Part shown: positions 1-6,506 of the stretch, piece after piece
Layout: the number at the start of each line of letters is the position of its first letter
Numbering within the stretch: the stretch's first letter is position 1
Assembly: GCA_002358975.1 (NCBI GenBank)
Contig: DEPX01000059.1
Span: 1-15,487, forward strand
Origin: Micrococcaceae bacterium UBA3381
GTDB lineage: Bacteria; Actinomycetota; Actinomycetes; Actinomycetales; Micrococcaceae
Direction of reading: 5' to 3'
DNA length: 15,487 nucleotides
Notes under the pieces: generated by a model
What the model was told of the DNA's origin: nothing
Databases searched by the model: none
Seen by the model: only the letters and a program-made list of their open reading frames with translations
Position numbers and translations under genes: made by a program

Positions 1-225
1 GCACAGGTTGCCAAAACGCAGCCACCGTTTTTCTGGGGATATGATCCAGCTGACCCGATTGTTGCAAACGATCGTATTGCTCAAACTGGAAGTTGGCTAC
101 GGCCGCGGGTCCAGCTCGAAGAACACACCTACAACGGAATTGGTCATGGAATTCATCCGGATGAAATTGGTCACTTCGTGACGTTTGTCGAAAACCATGT
201 TCACGAAACCGTGTCTGGAAGCTAG
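1..225 (+). CDS. Alpha/beta-hydrolase, carboxylesterase/phospholipase type (C-terminal part)
   Basis: Frame 1 is open from the first base to TAG at 223-225 and gives 74 residues, so the 5' part lies outside the window. The fragment matches the end of small serine esterases of the phospholipase/carboxylesterase group. A beta strand PFFWGYD leads to the acid loop DPIV, with Asp18 of the fragment the probable catalytic acid. The motif GIGHGI follows, with His49 the probable catalytic histidine, and then a final helix typical of the family. The nucleophile GxSxG is not in the window, so the family call rests on these two elements and their spacing. Substrate is unknown; family members hydrolyse carboxyl esters in the cytoplasm. 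It converges on the S4-domain gene, with only 5 bases between the two stop codons. Confidence 0.7.
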   Translation, partial: AQVAKTQPPFFWGYDPADPIVANDRIAQTGSWLRPRVQLEEHTYNGIGHGIHPDEIGHFVTFVENHVHETVSGS

Positions 226-230
226 CTGCC

Positions 231-455
231 TTATTCGGTGGCAATGATGACATCTAGCTGTGCGATGGTAATCACATCACCGGCAAATAGCTGCCGTCCT
301 CGACGGGTTTCTGTTTGACCGTTGACTAAAATGTCTCCGCGAACAATGACGTCGCGGGCATCCACGCCATCTTCGACCAGGTTCGCTAGTTTTAAAGCCT
401 GTCCAAGTCGGATCATCTCGTCACGGATTAAAAGGGTTTCAGAAGCAGAACTCAT
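231..455 (-). CDS. Small S4-domain RNA-binding protein (YbcJ/YaaA-like)
   Basis: This 74-residue protein is almost entirely one S4 RNA-binding domain, the fold used by ribosomal protein S4, pseudouridine synthases and heat-shock protein 15. The helix-turn part reads IRLGQALKLANLVEDGVDAR. It is followed by the characteristic V.VNG turn (DILVNGQTETRRGRQL) and a closing strand DVITIAQLDVIIA. Length and content fit the stand-alone COG2501-type proteins, which probably bind structured RNA; the exact target is not known. I take ATG at 455 as the start. An in-frame GTG at 473 would add six residues, but it has no ribosome-binding site, and homologues begin close to the domain. The gene is divergent from glyS. 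The 111 bases from the chosen start to the glyS start must hold both promoters, but I could not assign hexamers with confidence. Confidence 0.75.
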   Translation of the reverse strand: MSSASETLLIRDEMIRLGQALKLANLVEDGVDARDVIVRGDILVNGQTETRRGRQLFAGDVITIAQLDVIIATE

Positions 456-566
456 ACATCCATTGTCACCCACCAGCGCCGAAGTTTCGACTATCCTAAA
501 CTAGGTGCAGGTCAGCTCTTGATCACAACAATCTAAACTTCTTCGATAACGGAAAGTGATACCTCC

Positions 567-1943
567 ATGGCACAACCGTCCACGCTCGACCAGGTTACAA
601 ACCTGGCAAAACGTCGCGGATTCGTATTCCAAGCCGGCGAGATTTACGGCGGTTCACGCTCTGCGTGGGACTACGGCCCACTAGGCGTCGAACTCAAGGA
701 AAATATCAAATCACAGTGGTGGAATACGTTTGTTCGAGGTCGTGGCGACATGGTTGGGCTGGATTCGTCTATTATCCTGCCACGCCAAGTCTGGGAGGCT
801 TCCGGTCACGTCGAAACATTCGTTGACCCGCTCTCTGAATGCACCGTGTGTAACCATCGGGCGCGCTATGATCACCTAGTTGAAGCATTCGAGGATAAAC
901 ACGGTCGCACGCCTGAACTTTCTGAACTGGCTTGCCCCAACTGCGGCACCCGCGGAAAAATGACTGAGCCACGTACTTTTTCTGGACTGGTACGCACTTT
1001 CCTTGGACCTGTTGCCGACGAAGAGGGCCTTCACTACCTGCGACCAGAGACCGCCCAGGGTATGTACTTGAACTTTTTGAATGTGATGAATACATCACGC
1101 AAAAAACCACCGTTCGGTATTGCCCAGATCGGTAAGGCATTCCGTAACGAAATCACGCCCGGGAACTTTATTTTCCGCACGCGTGAATTTGAACAGATGG
1201 AGATTCAGTTTTTCATCCCGCCGGCAGACGCCGACCAGTGGTTTGAAACCTGGGTAGATCAGGCTCAACAATGGTTCTTTGATCTAGGCATCAATCCTGC
1301 TAATTTACGCCAATACAATGTGCCAGACGGCGAGCGAGCTCACTACTCTTCGGTGACTATCGACTTGGAATACAAATTCGGTTTTGCTGGTGGCGACTGG
1401 GGCGAACTCATGGGTATCGCTAACCGCGGCGACTACGATCTGTCCAACCATACTGCAGGTTCTGGCACCAAGATGCAGTACTTCGATCAGGCCACCGGTG
1501 AACGGTACACGCCCTACGTCATTGAACCATCGTGGGGTCTGACTAGATCGCTTATGGCTTTCTTAGTAGATGCGTACTCGGAAGACGAAGCGCCAAATAC
1601 TAAAGGTGGTACCGAAAAACGGACAGTCCTACGCTTGGATCCTCGTTTAGCTCCGGTAAAAGCCGCGGTCTTACCGCTGTCTAAGAAGAGCGAACTAGCA
1701 GAACCAGCTAATAATCTAGCCGCCGCGTTGCGCAAGCGCTGGAACGTTGACTATGACGATGCCGGTGCAATCGGGCGACGTTACCGCCGTCACGATGAGA
1801 TCGGTACGCCTTACTGCGTGACCTTCGACTTTGATTCCTTGGAAGATAATGCTGTCACTATCCGAGACCGGGACACCATGGCGCAAGAACGCGTTTCATT
1901 AGACAAAGTGGAAAGCTACCTATCGGAACACCTGGGAGTCTAG
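567..1943 (+). CDS. glyS: Glycine--tRNA ligase, single-chain dimeric type
   Basis: This is a 458-residue class II aminoacyl-tRNA synthetase that charges tRNA-Gly with glycine in the cytoplasm. The N-terminus carries the family signature GFVFQAGEIYGGSRSAWDYG. Motif 2 lies around residues 190-212 (AFRNEI, then REFEQME, with Arg205 in the ATP-binding loop). Motif 3 is at about 322-335 (SWGLTRSLMAF). Two CxxC pairs at Cys92/Cys95 and Cys123/Cys126 in the insertion can form a zinc site, as in many bacterial alpha2 enzymes. The C-terminal anticodon-binding domain runs from about residue 355 to the end, with a typical arginine-rich GAIGRRYRRHDEIGTP. Length matches the alpha2 enzyme of actinobacteria rather than the alpha2beta2 GlyQ/GlyS pair. 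A GGAAAG ribosome-binding site lies about 10 bases before the ATG. The next gene starts on the base after the stop. Confidence 0.96.
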   Translation: MAQPSTLDQVTNLAKRRGFVFQAGEIYGGSRSAWDYGPLGVELKENIKSQWWNTFVRGRGDMVGLDSSIILPRQVWEASGHVETFVDPLSECTVCNHRARYDHLVEAFEDKHGRTPELSELACPNCGTRGKMTEPRTFSGLVRTFLGPVADEEGLHYLRPETAQGMYLNFLNVMNTSRKKPPFGIAQIGKAFRNEITPGNFIFRTREFEQMEIQFFIPPADADQWFETWVDQAQQWFFDLGINPANLRQYNVPDGERAHYSSVTIDLEYKFGFAGGDWGELMGIANRGDYDLSNHTAGSGTKMQYFDQATGERYTPYVIEPSWGLTRSLMAFLVDAYSEDEAPNTKGGTEKRTVLRLDPRLAPVKAAVLPLSKKSELAEPANNLAAALRKRWNVDYDDAGAIGRRYRRHDEIGTPYCVTFDFDSLEDNAVTIRDRDTMAQERVSLDKVESYLSEHLGV

Positions 1944-2798
1944 ATGCACATCCGCGACTGGCAAGACGGCGATGACCTTCGTCTACTGGAACTCTTTGGA
2001 GACCCAGCAAATGCGCAGCATCACTACGACCGCGCCATGTTAGGGCCCTCAACCCAGGACCCCTTCGGTATCGGACTGGTAGCTGTCGACGATGGCATCC
2101 CGGTTGCAGCCGGGGCGATTCGGACCCAAGCTTTACACCCACAACGGCTTTGGTGCTTTATAGAAACCGCCCCGCTGCAACGCCAACGCGGTATTGCCAC
2201 GGATCTGTTCAATCGACTCGTGGAACACATTCCCGAGCAAACAGCATTGAAAACTCGCTCGGTGACCGGCGATTCGGCCACCGCTACATGGCTGGCTCAT
2301 CAGGGTTTTTCGCCTATCCAACACTCTCAACGAGTCATTCTGGCAGCGAACTCGTATGAACCCACTGATATCGGTGTCCAAGAAATGGCCACCGGATCAG
2401 TAGAACTTTCTCAAGTAGTTGCCGAATATTACAACGCCATACACGATTGGGATCCGTCGCAGTTAAGTCTGACACAAGCTCAACAATTACTGCTGGCTCC
2501 GCAGACCGGGGCAGAACAGGCGTTTGTTACACGCCAAGACCGAGCGATTACCGGTTTCCTTATTGCTTATCCCGGGCCGGTCCCAAATGTTGTAGACATA
2601 GTTGTCGGTTACGATCCGAATCATCCTGAGCCTACCGCGCATGTACAGGCCTTACTAGCAGCTGCCGGAGAGTATCGTAGCGTCGCCATCGAAATAGACA
2701 ATGCAACCACAGTAGTTAACCCACTGGTTGAAAAGGCCATTGAATCTGATACTGCCATAGTTGAACACGAATCAACCATCTGGGCCACTGATGCATAA
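1944..2798 (+). CDS. GNAT-family N-acetyltransferase, two-domain
   Basis: This 284-residue protein has an N-terminal GNAT fold at about residues 1-135. The acetyl-CoA pyrophosphate loop is recognisable as QRQRGIATDLF (residues 79-89), after the beta4 strand RLWCFIETAPL, and is followed by the alpha4 region WLAHQGFSP. The C-terminal half (about 140-284) contains AITGFLIAYPG and VVDIVVGYDP, which look like a degenerate second GNAT domain without a clear acetyl-CoA loop. It should transfer an acetyl group from acetyl-CoA to an amine or a protein; the substrate cannot be read from the sequence. Its ATG is directly adjacent to the glyS stop TAG, so translation is very likely coupled to glyS, and no separate ribosome-binding site is needed or seen. 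It ends 12 bases before the convergent MFS gene. Confidence 0.85.
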   Translation: MHIRDWQDGDDLRLLELFGDPANAQHHYDRAMLGPSTQDPFGIGLVAVDDGIPVAAGAIRTQALHPQRLWCFIETAPLQRQRGIATDLFNRLVEHIPEQTALKTRSVTGDSATATWLAHQGFSPIQHSQRVILAANSYEPTDIGVQEMATGSVELSQVVAEYYNAIHDWDPSQLSLTQAQQLLLAPQTGAEQAFVTRQDRAITGFLIAYPGPVPNVVDIVVGYDPNHPEPTAHVQALLAAAGEYRSVAIEIDNATTVVNPLVEKAIESDTAIVEHESTIWATDA

Positions 2799-2810
2799 CG
2801 TAGACGCGGG

Positions 2811-3989
2811 CTAGACCCGTCGCTGTCCACGAAAATACAGCACGAAAAACATCCCGGTGATCAACAAAGCAACAGCGCAGACCCCGTAGGTGATAGCCGC
2901 ACCCCAATAGGTGAACCCGAAGCCGCCTACTAACCCTGCAAAACCCAGACCAATATCAAAAGTCATATTCCAAGCAACACTGCCGTGATTAGCACTACCT
3001 GCCTGCTCGAAGCACAACACAAGACTGGCAGCCTGTATAGAACCAATACCGAACCCTAGCACTGCCATGGCAAGATAAAGCCCCAACCCGGCCGACAAAA
3101 GCGCCGTCGAAGCCAGACCTATAAGAGTCAAAATAATAGCGGCTATCATGACACTTTTACCAGTCCGTTGGTCCAGAGCAGAGCTAGCCAAAAACCGCCC
3201 GATGATTGCTAATACTTGCATGGTGACTATGAATTCGGCGGCTGTTGTTTTATCGTCCAACGGCCCAAAAGCCAGGATCAAACCAAAAGCGGTCATAGCA
3301 ATGGCCACCGGTAATAAGACCATTACAAGACCGATCAAGCGTCGTCCCGCCACGCTTCGGGTGTGATCAGTTGAGTATCCTGATGCAGGGTTTTCTGGGC
3401 TTCGCTGTGTTTTGGGGATAAGTAAGAGCGCAGGTAATCCCACCACAATCAACACACAGCCTACCCAGCGCAAACCAACAGGCGGTATAGCCTCGATAAG
3501 CCAGAGGCCAGTCGGGGCTCCGATCGCTGTCGCACCGGCGGTTGTAGCACCAAAGTAGCCCAGTGCTCGCCCCAACCGGCTTGGCACGACAGTTGAAGGA
3601 ACTACCGCAGTGCCACTAACTACCAGGACGCCAAAACCAAGACCGCCAATAATACTTGCTACCAAAAGAGTTGCTATTGGATAACCACCGACTAAGCCAA
3701 CGACATTGCTGATGCCCTGTAGTAGTAGGGCTATACAAAGTGCATGCCGTGGACCGAACCGCGAGATTAACAACGACGCAACCGGTTGCACGCCAACTAC
3801 CGCGACCATCATGGTGGTCAAAATCGAACCGGCAGTGACGGCTGTTAAACCCATGCGCTCTCCGACCGGTACAAGCGTTGCGTAGTTAAGGAAAAACGTG
3901 CCAAAACCAAATAGAACAACCCACATAACCCCACATAACTGGTGAGTGAGCGTTCGATGCGAGGCGGGAAGTCTATTGGTGTTTGGCAC
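2811..3989 (-). CDS. Major facilitator superfamily transporter
   Basis: This 392-residue integral membrane protein has about 12 hydrophobic segments. The first runs from about residue 20 to 40, after a short cytoplasmic N-terminus. A degenerate MFS loop 2-3 motif is visible as SRFGPRH at about 76-82. Loop 6-7 is a long polar cytoplasmic stretch (about 193-217), followed by six more segments and a short basic tail RGQRRV, consistent with an inside C-terminus. The glycine-rich segment at 114-124 (IGGLGFGVLVV) is typical of helix 4. The protein moves a small solute, probably by proton coupling. Substrate and direction are unknown, and similarity to the CynX/NarK-like or multidrug branches cannot be separated by eye. 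The start is GTG at 3989, with AGAAAG about 7 bases upstream. It lies 71 bases downstream of the methyltransferase on the same strand and may be cotranscribed with it. Confidence 0.85.
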   Translation of the reverse strand: MPNTNRLPASHRTLTHQLCGVMWVVLFGFGTFFLNYATLVPVGERMGLTAVTAGSILTTMMVAVVGVQPVASLLISRFGPRHALCIALLLQGISNVVGLVGGYPIATLLVASIIGGLGFGVLVVSGTAVVPSTVVPSRLGRALGYFGATTAGATAIGAPTGLWLIEAIPPVGLRWVGCVLIVVGLPALLLIPKTQRSPENPASGYSTDHTRSVAGRRLIGLVMVLLPVAIAMTAFGLILAFGPLDDKTTAAEFIVTMQVLAIIGRFLASSALDQRTGKSVMIAAIILTLIGLASTALLSAGLGLYLAMAVLGFGIGSIQAASLVLCFEQAGSANHGSVAWNMTFDIGLGFAGLVGGFGFTYWGAAITYGVCAVALLITGMFFVLYFRGQRRV

Positions 3990-4060
3990 AGAAGCTTTCT
4001 ATCGGTAGGAAGTGACGGGATGGATCTAGGACGACCGAAGCACGTCTGCGAACAAGAAGA

Positions 4061-4750
4061 TTAGGCGGTCTGCAATCGCAGGATAGCTAACAAAAAGTCG
4101 CTGGATTCTTCAAAGGGCTCAAACTGCCAGGTACCAAACCGTTGGGACACTTCGAGACCTGCAGCTTCGGCGTCAGTGGTGAATTGTTTTGCTGAATAGC
4201 CGCGCCCAAGTTGAAAGCCAGTCACATAGCGTGATGACACGTGCATATGCTCGGCAATATTTATAAGAGTTGGGATACGTTCCCAATCAGCTAAGAACGC
4301 CTGCACATTCCCTGCCGACACAACTATATCGAAAGTCTTCAACGCACCGTGAGTGTCATATAAGGTGAAATCGGCAAGGTCTGCAACCTCAAAGGTAGCC
4401 TCGGGGTATTTCGTGTTGGCCACATCCACTAAATACGGATCAAGATCTATGCCCATTGCATCGTGTCCAACTCGGGCTAAGTAGCCTGCCAACCGTCCAT
4501 TGCCCGAACCGGCATCTAAAATAGTCGAGCCACGCTGTGCCATGGCGTCGATTGCTCTGGCTTCACCATGGATATCACTGCCGGCTGCTTCAATGCGGTC
4601 CCAACGTTGCGCGTAGCGTTCAGAGTGCTCAGGGTCTTGCATAGCTGCACGCCACTTATTTATTTCTCCTTCAGGGGCAGCCTTCGAAGTGGGCGAGAGG
4701 AAAAAGGTCTGGGCAGAATCTGGTATAGAAACAAACTCTTGATTGGACAT
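4061..4750 (-). CDS. Class I SAM-dependent methyltransferase
   Basis: This 229-residue protein has a Rossmann methyltransferase core. Motif I (STILDAGSGNGRLAGYLA) is at about residues 75-92. The acidic end of strand 2 is GIDLD (100-104, binding the SAM ribose). The motif II region EVADLADFTL is at about 121-130, followed by the strand DIVVSAGN at 141-148. The N-terminal 50 residues form a helical cap. The C-terminal part (FQLGRGYSAKQFTTDAEAAGLEV) is like that of ubiquinone/menaquinone-type and other small-molecule methyltransferases, but the substrate is not evident. I chose ATG at 4750 because a TAGACT -10 element sits six bases upstream, placing the transcript start on the ATG. A GTG at 4756 in the same frame would add two residues. 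The MFS gene follows on the same strand, so a modify-and-export or import-and-modify pair is possible but unproven. Confidence 0.8.
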   Translation of the reverse strand: MSNQEFVSIPDSAQTFFLSPTSKAAPEGEINKWRAAMQDPEHSERYAQRWDRIEAAGSDIHGEARAIDAMAQRGSTILDAGSGNGRLAGYLARVGHDAMGIDLDPYLVDVANTKYPEATFEVADLADFTLYDTHGALKTFDIVVSAGNVQAFLADWERIPTLINIAEHMHVSSRYVTGFQLGRGYSAKQFTTDAEAAGLEVSQRFGTWQFEPFEESSDFLLAILRLQTA

Positions 4751-4785
4751 GCTCACAGTCTAGGCTGCGCTCAGCCAAGTGCCTA
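4751..4785 (-). promoter_or_regulatory. Candidate leaderless promoter of the methyltransferase gene
   Basis: Read on the minus strand, a TAGACT -10 hexamer (complement of 4757-4762) is followed by six bases and then the ATG at 4750, so RNA would begin at or next to the start codon. Seventeen bases upstream is TAGGCA (complement of 4780-4785), a 4-of-6 match to TTGACA. No Shine-Dalgarno sequence precedes the ATG, which agrees with leaderless translation, common in actinobacteria. This is inferred from spacing only. Confidence 0.4.
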
Positions 4786-4815
4786 CCACTCGATGCACCA
4801 CAGATAGACAGCATA

Positions 4816-4831
4816 TGTGCGTAGCCGCACA
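4816..4831. repeat. Perfect inverted repeat, 6-bp arms
   Basis: TGTGCG and CGCACA are separated by TAGC, giving a 16-bp perfect palindrome in the divergent region between the methyltransferase and mmsA. It lies about 50 bases upstream of the proposed mmsA -35 element. It could be an upstream operator or activator site. By chance alone such a repeat is not rare. Confidence 0.35.
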
Positions 4832-4865
4832 GCTATTGTGAAGTAAACGCTAGCAACAAAATATG

Positions 4866-4895
4866 TTCAAGTGTGGTCAACGACACTACTAAGAT
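4866..4895 (+). promoter_or_regulatory. Candidate promoter of the mmsA operon
   Basis: The -35-like TTCAAG at 4866-4871 is 18 bases from the -10-like TAAGAT at 4890-4895. The hexamers match consensus only partly (3 of 6 and 4 of 6). The call is helped by the palindrome that fills the spacer. It would leave an untranslated leader of about 100 bases before the mmsA ATG. No other pair with good spacing was seen between 4896 and 5001. Confidence 0.35.
4870..4887. promoter_or_regulatory. Candidate repressor operator upstream of mmsA
   Basis: AGTGTGGTCAACGACACT is an 18-bp imperfect palindrome of the form AGTGTnGTnnACnACACT: seven of its nine base pairs are symmetric. Size and symmetry fit a dimeric TetR-family regulator, a family that often controls acyl-CoA catabolic genes. 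It occupies the spacer of the proposed promoter, where binding would block RNA polymerase. No regulator gene lies in the window, so the protein is unknown. Confidence 0.5.
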
Positions 4896-5001
4896 GGCAT
4901 ATTGGGCCTAACCATTGCAGCCGATTTCTTAGCTGTAACAACGCAAACATTGGTAGACCGTGGATTATCTTCTGCGTCTGAGCCATGTCGGAAGGGAATA
5001 A

Positions 5002-6498
5002 ATGACACAAACTCTCACGCACTTCATTAACGGTGCCTCAGTGGAAGGTACCTCAGAACGCTTTGCTGATGTGTATCACCCGGCTAAGGGAGAAGTTGCC
5101 GCAAAACTGCCGTTGGCATCAATTTCTGAGGTTAACGACGCTGTGGCAACTGCGGCGAAAGCTCAAGTTGAATGGGCAGCGCTTAACGCACAACGTCGGG
5201 CCCGCATTCTTGGCCGCTTTGTGGATCTATGCCAAGAAAATATGGATGAGTTAGCAAAAGCGTTATCGAATGAACACGGCAAAACCCTCGATGATGCCAA
5301 AGGCGATGTCCAGCGAGGCCTAGAGGTCATCGAATTCTGCATGGGTGCACCACACTTGATGAAAGGTGAATTCTCTGACCAGTCCGGCACAGGCATTGAC
5401 ACCTACTCGATGCGTCAACCCCTTGGCGTATGCGTAGGAATCTCTCCTTTTAACTTCCCGGCGATGATTCCGCTATGGCAGGCTGGACCAGCCCTGGCAG
5501 CCGGTAACGCTTTCATCTTGAAACCTTCTGAACGTGACCCATCAGTGCCGCTGATGCTTGCCAAACTCTTTCAAGACGCAGGCTTGCCAGACGGTGTGTT
5601 CCAAGTAGTCAATGGGGATAAAGTCGCCGTCGATGCGCTTTTAGATCATCCAGAAGTCCAAAGCGTTGGATTTGTTGGTTCCACCCCGATCGCGCAATCG
5701 ATCTATACTACGGCTGCAGCCAACGGCAAGCGAGCACAGTGCTTCGGTGGTGCAAAAAACCACGCCATCATCATGCCAGACGCAGATTTGGACCAAGCCG
5801 CCGATGCTCTAATCGGTGCGGCATTTGGTGCAGCCGGCGAGCGGTGCATGGCCTTGTCCGTGGCAGTGCCCGTGGGTAAAGATACTGCCGACGCACTAGT
5901 GAATAAGCTTGTCGAAAGAGCTAAAAAGCTCAAGGTTGGACCATCACTGGATCCGTCGTCAGATTTTGGTCCTGTTGTCACTGCAGAAGCCAAACAGCGC
6001 ATTGAAAATGCGATAGCTGCTGGTGTTGACGAGGGCGCCGAATTAGTCTTGGATGGTCGAGGCGTTGTAGTCGAAGGCCATGAAGATGGGTTTTATGTTG
6101 GTGCTACCATCTTTGATCAGGCATCAAAAGAAATGTCTATCTATGCTGATGAAATCTTTGGTCCGGTATTGACTGTTGTCCGAGCTGCAGATTTTGAAGA
6201 GGCCTTAGCGTTACCATCCGAAAACATTTACGGGAATGGTGTCGCTATCTTTACGCGTGACGGTGACACAGCCCGTGAATTTACCCGCCGGGTAAATGTT
6301 GGGATGGTCGGGGTTAACGTGCCCATTCCTGTACCAATTGCCTACTACACCTTCGGTGGCTGGAAAGCTTCAGGTTTTGGTGACCTCAACCAGCACGGAG
6401 CCGACGCATTCAAGTTCGTGACCCGCACAAAAACCGTAACTTCGCGCTGGCCATCCGGAGTTAAAGAAGAAGCCAGCTTCGTAATGCCTCTGCAGTAA
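5002..6498 (+). CDS. mmsA: Methylmalonate-semialdehyde dehydrogenase (CoA-acylating)
   Basis: This 498-residue enzyme of the aldehyde dehydrogenase superfamily converts methylmalonate semialdehyde, CoA and NAD+ to propionyl-CoA, CO2 and NADH, the last step of valine degradation. It can also act on malonate semialdehyde. Family features seen are ISPFNFPAMIPLWQ at 147-160, KPSERDP at 174-180, VGFVGSTPIAQ at 222-232 and the catalytic GERCMA with Cys282. The residue after it, Arg283, together with Arg105, is a candidate for binding the substrate carboxylate. The general-base Glu of hydrolytic aldehyde dehydrogenases (in ELGGK) is replaced by Cys247 in the sequence QCFGGAKNH, which suits acyl transfer to CoA rather than hydrolysis. 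Length is normal for MmsA/IolA. A GGAAGG ribosome-binding site is 6 bases before the ATG. It is the first gene of a four-gene operon whose other members make its substrate, which excludes an IolA role in inositol use as the main assignment. Confidence 0.93.
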   Translation: MTQTLTHFINGASVEGTSERFADVYHPAKGEVAAKLPLASISEVNDAVATAAKAQVEWAALNAQRRARILGRFVDLCQENMDELAKALSNEHGKTLDDAKGDVQRGLEVIEFCMGAPHLMKGEFSDQSGTGIDTYSMRQPLGVCVGISPFNFPAMIPLWQAGPALAAGNAFILKPSERDPSVPLMLAKLFQDAGLPDGVFQVVNGDKVAVDALLDHPEVQSVGFVGSTPIAQSIYTTAAANGKRAQCFGGAKNHAIIMPDADLDQAADALIGAAFGAAGERCMALSVAVPVGKDTADALVNKLVERAKKLKVGPSLDPSSDFGPVVTAEAKQRIENAIAAGVDEGAELVLDGRGVVVEGHEDGFYVGATIFDQASKEMSIYADEIFGPVLTVVRAADFEEALALPSENIYGNGVAIFTRDGDTAREFTRRVNVGMVGVNVPIPVPIAYYTFGGWKASGFGDLNQHGADAFKFVTRTKTVTSRWPSGVKEEASFVMPLQ

Positions 6499-6506
6499 AG
6501 GAATCC

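Noticed and set aside
474..566. Promoters for the S4-domain gene and glyS
   Set aside because: TAAACT, TTGATC and TAGGAT-like hexamers occur, but none pairs with a partner at 16-19 bases spacing well enough to call.
772..1140. 122-residue antisense open frame inside glyS
   Set aside because: It lies wholly within a well-conserved glycyl-tRNA synthetase coding region and shows no domain.
2803..2821. Hairpin GACGCGGG/CCCGTC at the convergent ends of the acetyltransferase and MFS genes
   Set aside because: The stem needs a bulged C, has no T run, and overlaps the MFS stop codon. It may be chance, so it is not called a terminator.
5002..6498. Assignment of the aldehyde dehydrogenase as IolA of inositol catabolism
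   Set aside because: No inositol gene is present, and the following three genes are all from valine degradation.
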